Part shown: one piece after another, positions 50,840 to 62,220 of the stretch
Layout: every line of letters starts with the position of its first letter
How positions within the stretch are numbered: the stretch's first letter is position 1
Origin: Coriaria nepalensis
Taxonomy: Eukaryota; Streptophyta; Magnoliopsida; Cucurbitales; Coriariaceae
NCBI GenBank assembly: GCA_027186245.1
Contig: CP114490.1
Coordinates: forward strand, 9,556,501 to 9,620,500
DNA length: 64,000 nucleotides
Direction of reading: 5' to 3'
Program-made: the position numbers and the translations under genes
Notes under the pieces: generated by a model
What the model saw: only the letters and a program-made list of their open reading frames with translations
Told to the model about the DNA's origin: nothing
Databases searched by the model: none

Positions 50840-51770
50840 TATTGACAACCAAGTAAAGTAATACTTCAAATTCCCCTAAAAAGTTCCCAATCTCTTCCCT
50901 AAACCCTAAAAAAAGCTACGACATCAACATCACAATAGAAGAAGCATAGAAAATCATGAAAATCAAACGATTCTCAAGACCGGGACAGAAGATTAACTTC
51001 ACATTTCTCGATAACTCTCTCTCACTCTCACTCTCTCTCCCTGTGAGAAATCTTGCAGGAGTTTCTCTCTCTAGGGAATGGAACCATGAAAGAAAAGAGA
51101 GAGAGAGAACGAGGTAGCGTTGATTTAGATATGCGAAAAGATTTTTGGAGAATAATAATGAGCCAAAAAAATCAATACAAATTATTTTAATTTTGAATTA
51201 AATTAAAAACAGCAATAAAGTTAAACAAAAAAAAAGAGAATTCAATGAGCAGGAATTAGTTAGCTGCTGCTGCTGCAGCAGAGACTTTAATCAGTGCTTT
51301 AGAAAGAAAAAAAAAAAAAAAAACCTTCTTTTTTTCTGGTGTTAAAAATGAAAATAAAATAAAAGCAAAAAAAACAAGAACAGCTATGAACAAAGGAAAG
51401 AACAGTGTTCCTTTTTCTAATTCCCCCCATTTTTGATTTAATGAAAGTGGGTTTTAAGAAAATGAAAAAAAAAAAAAAAAAAGAGAAAGAGGGATTCCGG
51501 TTTGTATTGGTTTCGACAGAGTGTTGTCGGATGCGCTTTTTTAAGGAAAGGGGGGCGCTCGGGGCTTTGTGTTTGGTATTAAGGTTGAGGCGATTGATTT
51601 ACGAATAAGCTCTGTCTTGTGGCGTCAAGGTTTCTTTCTTCTCTTATTCTCTTATTCTCTCTTTCTTATTTTCTTCTTCCTCTTTTTTCTTTTCTTTTTT
51701 TTTTTTGTGGGGAAATTAGAAGACAGTGTACGGATATTACAGAATGAGTAATGTAAGGATGTAACAATCT
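50840..51770. promoter_or_regulatory. RLT2 5' leader and promoter region
   Basis: Upstream of the RLT2 ATG lies a pyrimidine-rich stretch (CT repeats at about 51005-51080 as printed, GA-rich in the transcript sense), common in plant 5' untranslated regions. No TATA box is evident close by. A CTGCTGCTGCTGCAGCAG palindromic patch sits near 51265. Confidence 0.5.
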
Positions 51771-53255
51771 CATTTGCGGTTTACTAGATTTAGTCGCGCC
51801 TCTTCTTCTCTCGTTTCTGGACCAAAATCAGTCGTGGCCTCTTTCTCGGACTTAGGATCTCTTCTTTTTTTTTCTTTTTTTTTTTTCATTTTTAGATTTA
51901 TTTCTCTATTTTAAAGAAGTTTTTTCATTATTTAATTTAAAGACTGATAAAGTAAAAATGAAAAAACATTGAATTATTTTAATTCCCATTAAAATAGGTG
52001 ACATTGATTGGAATTACTTTAATTTTTTTTTTTAAGTATTTTTAAAATTTTATTATAATATTATAATAATTTTAATAAAAAAAATTCAAAATCAAAATAT
52101 TATAATTTTATCCATTTTTATTTCTTTTTTTCATTCTCATCCATTCTGTGCAACTAAATAAATATATAAAAAAAAATTATAATTCTTATTCCTATTATAA
52201 TTCTCATTTCCTCAAAGAATTGAACCATATACACCTACAAGTCATCAAAATAGTGGCGTTTTCGCCTATGAGGTATACTCCTAGTTGAATAGTTGAATTG
52301 AGGAAAGCGAAATGATTTTATGTGTTTGAAGTCTCCTTTCTAGCAACTCATATACTAATGGCCGCAACAAAGACTTTGTTCTTCAATACAATAATATGTA
52401 TGAGTACGTACACATAGGACTTAAAAACTAAAGATCCCTTTATGTCTATGTGGGTCCCTTTAACATAATAAGAGATAGTTTAATTACTGACTTAATGTAA
52501 AGATACTTCTTTTGAAAGTACTTGTGCAATTCTTATACATATTAAGATGCATGGAGTGAATTATCTAATGAGATGAACAACATAAATGTCACATGAAAAC
52601 TTTTGAATCTAAATTAAGAAAAGACAATATAGTTCAGAGAAATGCTTATAAATGGTCCCCAGCTAACACATACACTAGCTCTTTCGAACAAAATAGATTT
52701 TAGAAATAATGTGTTTGTTATTATTTGTCTATTTGTACAATGCAAAGTATATATAGTTTGCCATTACAAATGGTAAGAAATGCTTATAAGGAAAAGAGTT
52801 AATGCAGCATAATTTGTGAGGGAAAATAAGGAAAAGAAATCATTTGGTTGGAGTAATTGCTTGAGATGAGGAATCATCGTGTTGTTCATGGGGTCTAGTA
52901 TAGATATTGTTGGACTTTCCTTTTATATCATTTGACCTTCCTCCTATAGGCCCCCACAAGATCAATGGAGGCAGAGACGATGAGTGCTTTAGGGCGTCCC
53001 CAAGATATGTGGTTCCAAGATGTAGAATCCATGTTGAATCATCATTATTGGATGTCCGACTCGGGCCTATATGACATGACTTATCAGAATTAAGAATTCT
53101 CGCAACACCAAGGTTTACTCGACATGAATTGACCCGCAATAATACCTACAACTTCTCCCAATTCGACCTGGTCTACAGGAGCAGTTTTGGTTGAACATTT
53201 TATGTACCGTAATCAACACACTTTAATCATTTATGATGATCCCTCTAGATCCCGT
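51770..53255. other. AT-rich spacer
   Basis: No gene recognised. A reverse-strand frame at 52840-53139 is open for about 100 codons without a familiar domain. It directly follows the Copia tail and is more likely LTR or flank than a gene. Confidence 0.4.
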
Positions 53256-53261
53256 AAAAAC

Positions 53262-54370
53262 TTATTTCGAGGAATGGGCTAGATTGAGCTTGTGTCGTAG
53301 AGTGGAGAAGCGGGAAGTGACAAGAGGTTTAGTGAGGATGTGGTTGATCTTTACTAGAAATGAATCGAATAAGTAAATGTTTTTGTTTGATCTTTTCACG
53401 AACAAAGTGGAAATTGATAGCAACATGCTTAGTGCGAGTGTGTTGAATGAGACTACAGCAAGATAAGTGGCACCAAGATTGTCACACCAAAATATTGGAG
53501 GTGTAAGTACATGGAACACCTAATTCATGAAGTATACTTTGTAGCCATAAAATTCCTACGGTAGAATTTTCCATAGCTCGATATTTCGCTTCGAGAATTA
53601 AAGCAAACAATAGTGCGTTGTTTGTAGGGAGACCATGAAACAATGTTAGGTCCAAAGAAGAACAAGATAACCGGTGGTTGATTGACTATTGTTCAAACAA
53701 CGCCCAATCAGCATCCGTGAAAATATAAAGGTTGAAGTCAGTGGTTGGCATAATGAGAAGGCCAAGTTGAGTAGTGCCATTAAGGTAGCGAAGGATGTAT
53801 TTAACTATAGACCAATAATTCACTGTTGGACTGGCATACTTTGTTAACTTCAAAGGAAAGATCACGACGAGTTAGTAAAATATATTGAAGTGCATCGATT
53901 GTACTTTGATAGTGTTCATTGAATGCATCACTATCGAAGAGGATAAGTGCATAAGTATTAGACATCGGGCTAGAGACAGGTTTGGAGGTGTGCATATTAG
54001 TTTTATGCAACAAGTTGGCAATATATCACTGTTGTAATATGTGTAAATCAAAATGTGTGCGGAAACTTCAATTCCAAGAAAATAGTGTAACGGTCCAATG
54101 TCCTTGGGGGCGAACATCCATTTGAGTTGTTGGATGAGTTAGTGGATGAGTGTGGTGGAGGACCCGGTGACAATAATGTCATCCACATGGACGATAACCA
54201 TAACTTGAGCTGAACTTGCATGCAAAATGAATAAGGAAGTGTTAGCTTTGGAGGCTATAAATCCAAGACTGAGTAGAGATGTGCTTAGTTTGCTAAACCA
54301 AGCGTGGGATGATCTTGAGGTATTTGTGAAGTCAGATATCCGGAAATCATTTTTTGAAAATGACATTCCG
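53262..54370 (-). mobile_element. Ty1/Copia remnant (RT to RNase H end)
   Basis: Reverse-strand order: reverse transcriptase (54139-54366, ending VMVIVHVDDIIVTGSS), then GPLHYFLGIEV (about 54090) and LLHKTNMHTSKPVSSPMS (about 53970), then a YILLTRRDLSFEVNKVCQ segment (about 53840-53890). The RNase H tail follows (53262-53519, [13 protein letters not shown] and [19 protein letters not shown]). Two or three frame changes break it. The upstream gag-integrase half is missing. Confidence 0.85.
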
Positions 54371-54469
54371 CTCCAAATAGGTGATGACTCATTGACATAT
54401 AACTATCACTCGTTTGGATATATCGTTTGTTGTCAACAAAGTTGCACTATTTCTTCATGCTCCCACTAA

Positions 54470-55060
54470 TAATCATTAGACTATTGTTAAATGTATTCTT
54501 TGTTATCTATAGGAAACCACCTCTCGTGGTCTCTCCTTCATCACACATTATCACTCCAATAAGAAGCGTTTTCTGTTTTTGATTGGGTTGGGTGTCTGTA
54601 TGATAAAAAATCCACCAATAATTTTTGTGTGTTCCTTAGTCGGAAGCTTATCAGTTAGAGCTGCAAGAAACAAGCCACAGTTGCTCAGTTTTGTATGGAG
54701 GCCGAGTTGTTGCTCTCGCCTCCGCCAAACTTTGTTGACTCTCCTTGCTGGCTGAAATCAAGTATGCTCTCCATCACGACCCCCGATCCTATGGTGTGAC
54801 ATTGGAGTCACATATTTAGCTACAAATCCAATCTTTCATGCACTTACATAATACATTAAAATTGATATTCGCTTCGTTCGAAACATAATCTCTCACAAGC
54901 TTCTTGATATTCGCTTCTTATCCACTATTCATTAGGTATGAATGCCGACATTTTCACCGAGGGTCTCTCAGACATCTAGCTTTCTACAAGTACCGCACAA
55001 GCTCAACGTAGCTATACCGTGCAAGCTCAATGATATTAGAGTATAAAATAAAATAGAACC
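54470..55060 (+). mobile_element. Ty1/Copia remnant (RNase H end), opposite orientation
   Basis: Forward frames in order: RGLSF (about 54535), a degraded RNase H core (FLSRKLISWSCKKQATVAQF, about 54640-54695) and the tail (PPILWCDIGVTYLATNPIFH, about 54780-54840, then an ADIFTEGL word near 54950). About 55060-55220, with a TATATAAG-like element (55125) and CT-rich end, could be part of its LTR. It starts within about 100 bp of the reverse-strand Copia fragment. Confidence 0.75.
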
Positions 55061-55219
55061 TTACAAATTAGGAAGAAACAAATATGAATACTTTATTATT
55101 CCCTATTTCCCTTTTCCTTGCACTATATAAGTGTTACTATATATTCCTAAATTATAAATCAATACAACACAATTTCTCACTTTCTCACTTTGTGTAGAGA
55201 AAGGGAGTTAGGGCTCGAA

Positions 55220-57040
55220 TCATTCCAAATTAAAGATCCCTCTTTCTCTCCTTTGTTCTTTTACATATTCTCCTTTTGATCTTGTTGCTGCTGGAAGCCA
55301 TACATAGACGAGAGAGCTGCTTGCTTGCTGTTTCTACTTCAATTAATCCGAATCGGTCGGTTTACCAACTCTAATGCAATAATGGAATTGTCAATTCGGT
55401 GAAGACCGACACCGAGTCGACGTCTGTGCATGCTTATAAAGTAATGCATGTGTGGTGGAAATTTGTGCAAGTTTCCTTGATTCATTTGTGCTCATTGGTT
55501 TTTTTTTTTCCTCTTACATAATACCTTTTGACTAATGACTTGAGTGTTTATAATTATTGCTCAAGTCGCTCTTGTCATATTCACAGGAAAGAAACAGTTT
55601 TCATGGTGTTGAGGAAAAGTTTTGAAGATGATTCAATATGGAAAGTAGTTGGATTTGAGCTATAATGTTTATGAATTGTCGCTGTAAGTGGTCCGATGAA
55701 TTGTCTTTGATATTTTATCGTATGAATAAAACAGATTAAAAAAAAGATATATTAATACAGTACATTTCTTGTGAAAGTTTTATGCTATTTTGTTCTTTTA
55801 GTATTTTAAGGTACATTTAATTTGATTTTTTAATTGGATTAAAAATGGAAATTGTAATTTTATTATATTCATTTTGGTTGGTTGTATAATCAATAAATAA
55901 ATAAATAAAATTAAAAAGATAAATTATGAATTTTTTAGGATAAATTTATTTATAAAAAATATTAAATTAATTCGAATTTATAATTTTAAAATTTTGTTAT
56001 ATTAAACATGCCGTATAATAATAGATGCTTTTATATTTAAAAAAATATCGTATCAATTTTAATTTTCAAAAAATATGATCGAAAAGATTAAAAAATTAAA
56101 TTTCGATAATATAATAATTAAAAAAATTAATCAGAAATAAATAAATAAATTCATGAAAATTAAATTATATAAAGATAAAAAAATAATTTTATCCAAAAAA
56201 TTAATACGATAAAAACATATTTTATTAAAAAAAAAAAGATTTTATACAATTTTAAAAAGACTCAAAAAGAAGAAAAAAAAAAAAAAAAATTTCCTCCCCA
56301 ACTATCTTAAAAACTTAAGCCCAGTTCCCTCATCTCCCCAGTGTCCCCTCTCCCACTAAAACCTACTCTAACTGTGCATAGCAGCTATATTAGTCAAAGT
56401 TCTTAATACACGATGCACTCATTGTTGGTTTATGTGTCAATCAATATAAAAGTGGGGAATAAGCAATACATATTGAATCCAATATAAAAGAAATCACATG
56501 AAGAATGAAGTACTACTTAACCTGAAATTTAGTTTATTTAAATTTCATACCTGTCCGTATTTTGAATAGTATTAAATTTTTGGCTAAATTATTCTTTTTA
56601 TTTAATTAGTTAATACATTTTTCTTTTTTTAAATAAATAAATGCTACTGATTAATAATAATCACCTTTATTATTAGTAATTTTGATATATAAAAAAACTA
56701 AATAATCTCGTACTAAAATTATATTTTTTTCGAATGATTTGAATCCTGTGTTTTAGTATTTATAAAAATTTATAAATAAAAAATTTTCGCAAATTCAAAC
56801 AATAATTCTTATACCGAATCGAGTTTGAAGCTCGAATCGAGTTTGAAGCTCGAATCGAGTCTCGACACGGCCGATATATTATCCTCCGATAATTTTTTTT
56901 TTTTTTCTTCCTATACTCTTCTTCTTGACATAATATCTTTTACTAAAATCACTTCATAATTGGAGTTGCAACCTAGTCTCGCCATTCCCATTACTTTCCC
57001 TTTCGAAGTTTCAAACAAGGGAAGCCTGTCATCTTCCTCA
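55220..57040. other. AT-rich spacer upstream of HSL1
   Basis: No coding signal. The sequence around 55700-56300 is more than 80% A/T by eye. A triplicated GAATCGAGTTTGAAGCTC word lies at 56817-56860. Confidence 0.5.
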
Positions 57041-57296
57041 CTTGTCAGGAGTCGTCCCCCCCCTTCCACTATTTTTTCGTCAGCTTTTATCTCTTTCAAT
57101 TTTGACTGACACGGAGACTTTTCTTCTCCAAAATTTGATTTGCTTTTTCAATGATTTTAATTTCCCAACACCATCTCTCACCAATTATTACCAAACACGA
57201 TTAAATTCCTTGCAGGAAGAAAATCCTGACATGTTTCTTCTTCATTCTCTCTCTAACACACCCGCTCTCTCTCTCTCTAGAAAAAACCAAAAAACA

Positions 57297-60200
57297 ATGC
57301 TGCTTCCTCCTCCACTGTTTCTGTTCTTCCTCCTCCTCTACTTTTCCGCCATTGTTGTAATAACCTCTCTTAACCAGGAAGGTCTTTACCTTCAGCAAGT
57401 CAGACTCGGTCTTTCCGACCCAACTAACTCACTCTCCTCCTGGAATGCGAGAGATGACACTCCCTGTAACTGGTCCGGCGTTTCCTGCGACTCGGCGACT
57501 CAGCGAGTCATCTCAGTCGACCTTTCCAACTCGCAACTCGGTGGCCCTTTTCCAACCTTCTTTTGCCGCCTACCTTCTCTCTCCTCCCTCTCTCTCTCCA
57601 ACAACATCATCAATTCCACCCTCCCAGCTGATATCTCCACGTGTCATAATCTCCTGGTTCTTGATCTTTCTCAGAATCTCGTTGTGGGTCCCATCCCTCA
57701 GACCTTGTCCCGAATCTCTACTCTCCGGCGACTAGACCTTTCCGGGAACAACTTCACCGGCGAGATTCCAGCGAGTTTCGGTGAGTTTCAAAGACTTGAG
57801 TATCTTAATCTTGTTGAGAATCTTCTGAATGGAACAATCCCTACTTCTCTTGGAAACATTTCGAGCCTGAAAGAGCTTCAACTCGCTTACAACCCGTTGA
57901 GTTCGAGTCGTATTCCGAGTGAGCTCGGCAACTTGATGAACCTCGAGTTTCTCTGGCTCAGTGATTGTAATCTGATAGGGCAAATCCCAATGAGTCTAGG
58001 CAACTTGACTCGGCTCAAGAACCTCGACTTATCCATGAACAAAATCAGTGGGTCGATACCGAGTTCACTCACTCAGATGAAAAGTCTAGTTCAAGTCGAG
58101 CTCTTCCACAACTCACTATCCGGTGAGTTTCCACCATTAATGTCGAACTTAACCTCGTTGCGCCGATTTGACTCGTCCATGAACGAGTTAACAGGAATGA
58201 TTTCAGAAGATTTATGCGCTTTACCTCTCGAATCCTTAAATCTATACGAGAATCGATTTGAAGGGGTATTGCCGGGAAGCATAGCTGACTCCCCAAACTT
58301 ATACGGGCTCAAATTATTCAACAACAAACTCAGCGGGCCATTACCAAGTCAACTCGGCCGTAACTCACCGTTACAGTGGCTCGACTTTTCATATAACGGA
58401 TTCTCCGGAGAAATCCCAGAATTCTTATGCTCGAGAGGAGAACTTCAAGGCCTTGTGTTGATGCACAATTCATTCTCCGGGAAAATCCCTGAAAGTCTTG
58501 GAAAATGCAGTTCTTTGATCCGGGTTCGGTTGAGAAACAATGAGTTTTCAGGTACAGTGCCCGAAGAATTCTGGGGCTTACCTAGACTCTCTGTACTTGA
58601 TCTTGTCGAAAATTCCTTCTCTGGATCTATATCTAGTAAGATCACTTCTGCTCAAAATCTCTCAAGTTTGTTAATTTCAGATAACAAAATTTCCGGGCCA
58701 ATTCCGGAGGAAATTGGGTCTTTAACCAATCTGTTTGAATTCTCTGGTAATGATAACAATTTCACTGGAAAAATTCCGGAAAGTTTGGGAAATTTGAGTC
58801 AATTGGGTAAACTTGATCTTAATAACAATGAAATATCAGGTGAGCTACCTCGGACGATTCAAAATCTGAAGAAGCTAAACGAGCTTTATTTAGCGGACAA
58901 TAAGTTGTCTGGAAGAATCCCGAATGAAATTGGAAGCTTAACGGTGCTTAGTTATCTTGATCTTTCTAGTAATCGACTTAGTGGAAACATCCCACTTGAA
59001 TTACAGAATTTGAAGCTGAATTTCTTGAATTTGTCGAGCAATCTTTTCTCTGGTCAAATCCCTCCACTTTATGCTAAAGAGAGTTATAAAGTCAGCTTTT
59101 TGGACAACCCAGGTTTGTGTGGAGACATTCCGGGTCTTTGTCCTAGCCTCGGCAAAACAGAAAACAACTTTTACTTTTGGATACTTTGGTCCATTTTCAT
59201 ACTTGCGGGAGTTGTTTTGTTTGCTGGGCTTGTTTGGTTTTATTGGAAGTATAGGAATTATAAGAAGAACAAGAAAGAAAACTCTGCCTTGTCTAAATGG
59301 AGATCATTCCATAAAGTTGACTTCAGTGAAAGTGAAATCATAGGATGCCTGAAAGAAGATAATGTTATAGGAGAAGGAGCTTCTGGAAAAGTTTATAAAG
59401 TTGTTCTAACTAATGGTGATACAGTGGCAGTGAAAAAACTATGGGAAGTTGCTAAAAATGAAAGTAGTTTTAATTCGGAGAAAGATGGTTTTGAGGCGGA
59501 GGTAGAGACGCTAGGGAAGATCCGGCATAAGAACATTGTGAGGTTATGGTGTTGCTGCAATGCTGGGGATAACTGTAAGCTCTTGGTTTATGAATATATG
59601 CCCAACGGAAGCTTAGGTGATTTGTTACATGGCGGCAAATCAGTGCTGTTGGATTGGCCCGTGAGGTATAAGATAGCTTTTGATGCTGCGGAGGGGCTTT
59701 CTTATTTGCATCATGACTGTGTTCCTCCTGTCGTTCATAGAGATATCAAATCAAACAATATTTTGTTAGATGCGGACTTTAGAGCTAGAGTTTCGGATTT
59801 CGGGGTTGCTAAGTTTGTGAAAGGGAGTAATGGGGCTGAATCCATGTCTGTTATTGCCGGTTCTTGTGGCTATATTGCTCCAGGTATAAAGCTAAAACTT
59901 TATCAGAAGAGTCAGTTTGATTTCGTCTTCTATTTGAAGTAGTCTTATATTAAACTGGTATGTTACGAAACTGATAAATTTAGGTATATTTTATGAGCAG
60001 AAACTGCACTTTGAGATTAAATTGGACATAAATAAGTGCGCTCCCAAATGGAGCCTTTGGTACCTAAATATGTGTAGCTACTTCATTAAGAAATGTGCCC
60101 TACAGGCTTCGGTTGATATGTTTGTTTCAGGCCATTTTGGTCTGTAGTTTTGAATTTCAGTTTGGGTCTTACAATTTGACTAAATTATAGTTTGTGTAAA

Positions 60201-60829
60201 TTCCAGCTTATTGAAACAATCACGAAACCAATGTTAAGTTTGAAACTGCAGTTCAATGCAAAAGAGGAGTTCATGCGAACTGTATATTAGTTAAATTTGA
60301 AGTAGATTGAGTTTTGTGCTTGAATCGTCATCATTTAAGACATAAGCTGGATTTTTCCCTAACTAGAGTTTCAAGAGTTTCAAATGTTTGTACCCCCATC
60401 TGACATTTACAGTGGGTTCTTGTATTTCTTGCAGAATATGCTTATACTCTTAGGGTGAATGAAAAGAGTGACATCTACAGCCTTGGAGTGGTCATGCTAG
60501 AACTGGTGACAGGCCGGCGACCAAATGATCCCGAGTTCGGTTGGAAAGATTTGGTAAAGTGGGTCCACACAACCTTGGACCAGAAAGGACCGGACCATGT
60601 AATAGATCCAAAACTCGACTCGAGCTACAAGGAACAGATAGTTAGAGTCCTAAACATAGCTTTGATTTGCACTAGCTCGCTTTCTATGAACCGGCCCTCA
60701 ATGAGAACCGTGGTGAAATTGTTGCAAGAGGTGACTGGCTCGGACATCAAGTCTATGGCCGTTAAGAAAGACAGTCAGCTTTCTCTGTGTTACCATGAAG
60801 ATTTCTCTGACAAAGGTGGCTTGGTTTAG
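57297..60829 (+). CDS. HSL1: LRR receptor-like kinase, HAESA/HSL1 type, 993 aa
   Basis: Two exons, 57297-59883 and 60435-60829, with one phase 1 intron of 551 nt at the kinase GYIAP|EYAYT site (...CCAG|GTATAA...TTGCAG|AATAT); 993 codons plus TAG. The protein has a signal peptide (about 1-24), an LRR N-cap (WNARDDTPCNWSGVSCD), roughly 20 extracellular LRRs, a transmembrane helix (about 622-647) and a cytoplasmic kinase. The kinase shows GEGASGKVYK, VAVKK (lysine about 713), HRDIKSNN (about 814), DFGVAK and SVIAGSCGYIAP, so it is an RD kinase. The HAE/HSL clade senses small secreted peptides with SERK co-receptors: IDA for HAE/HSL2 in abscission, CLE9/10 for HSL1 in stomatal lineage control. 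The LRR sequence and the tail ending (YHEDFSDKGGLV) look closer to HSL1 than to HAESA. In-frame sequence upstream of the ATG lacks a start codon. Confidence 0.93.
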
Positions 60830-60834
60830 AAATG

Positions 60835-61720
60835 GATTTTTAATTTGAAGAAAAAAAAAGAAAAAAAAAAAGTAGAGGCCAGCTTTTCATTCCCTTATGA
60901 TGTTTAAGTTTTCTCATGGGGAAGAAAATGATGAAGAAAAAAAATAGAGGTGTAATTGCAGTAGTAAACTGTTGGGAGTTGCTTGTAACTTTTCTTTCCC
61001 TTACCTCTTTTTTTTTTACCAAGCTTAGTTGGGTTAAATTGTAACAAAATTATATATTAGAAACAGTAAAACTGGATCTGTACAATACAGCTCTCTGAGA
61101 ATTTGAAACTGATATTTTTTTCTTACAATTTTATGTTTGGAAAATCTGTTTGGCAAAAAGAAAAAAAAAACATTTTTCAGAGAATTTTTGGAGAAGATCA
61201 TATTTACAGTAGAAGCAGCACATGTTAGTCTCATATAGGAGTGAAGTTAAGGGGATTGAGAGCATTGCTCCTTCTTTACTTTGCGAAAATTAGGCTTTTA
61301 AACCTTAAATATGTGAAAATTAGGCTTTTTGCCCTAAAATATTTATTAAAAATTGATTGGCTCCTCCCATCCATGACTGCCCTTCATTTAGTGCGTTGGG
61401 GTCCCCTTCCATGGAAGGACCTTTCAAGGAAAAAGGTTGGGTGTACCCAATTGATTTAATAATCAATTGACTCCAGATAGATTGTTTTCAACAAATGGAG
61501 AGTACAATTTCTATTACGAAATAAATAATTGGTTATCAGTTGGGAAATGGGTAATAATTATGTTTCATTGCACCAAAACTATTTATGCCGATGTATACAT
61601 GGAGGGTCAGTTCTTCCGGTCGGCCCGTACATCCACGCAATTCTAATCCGTATTAAATGCGGAGGACCCAATCCGTATTAGAGATAATTTTATCTCATTA
61701 ATTATAATTCCGTTTGGTCT
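60835..61720. other. HSL1 3' flank and spacer
   Basis: A-rich tracts at 60848-60870 follow the stop codon. The HSL1 3' untranslated region probably ends before about 61080. No further gene. Confidence 0.45.
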
Positions 61721-61729
61721 AAAAACATA

Positions 61730-62220
61730 CCTTGGAGCACAATGGGTCAATTCTCAATATCAATGGGTTTGATAAAATTAAACCGTTGACATCAATGATT
61801 AAGTGTTTTATGACATATTAATACATTAATGATCCCATCGAGCTTTAATTTTAGAGGTTAGAGACTTAAATTAATGGCTCAATGGGTAATTAGATCTACC
61901 ATTGAGCCATTGATTTTGAAAGTTATAAACTTGAAAACTGGTGACTTAATGAGATATTTGACTATCCATCGAGCCATCGATTTTGGAAGTCAAAGACTAC
62001 TTAAGATAAGTTTTATAACTCGTTGATATCAACTGTCCATAATATACGAGACCAATAATATCAACGAGTAAATTTTATGGCTTGTTAACTGTCCATAATG
62101 TATTGAATGTTGACTTCAATGGATAAGTTTTATGACTCATTAATATCAACGGTCTATAATATAAAAAACCATTAATATCAACAGGTAATCGTTGATATCT
62201 CAATGGATTCTTCTGTTCTA
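61730..62220. repeat. Degenerate repeat region with ATCAACGG/GATATCAAC words
   Basis: Several irregular copies of AATATCAACGG..., CTGTCCATAATAT and GATAAGTTTTATGACTC recur with spacing of about 60-90 bp, in both orientations for the ATCAACG/CGTTGAT core. Family unknown. Confidence 0.6.

Noticed and set aside
52840..53139. 99-codon reverse ORF
   Set aside because: It has no recognisable motif and lies directly beyond a Copia tail, where an LTR is expected.
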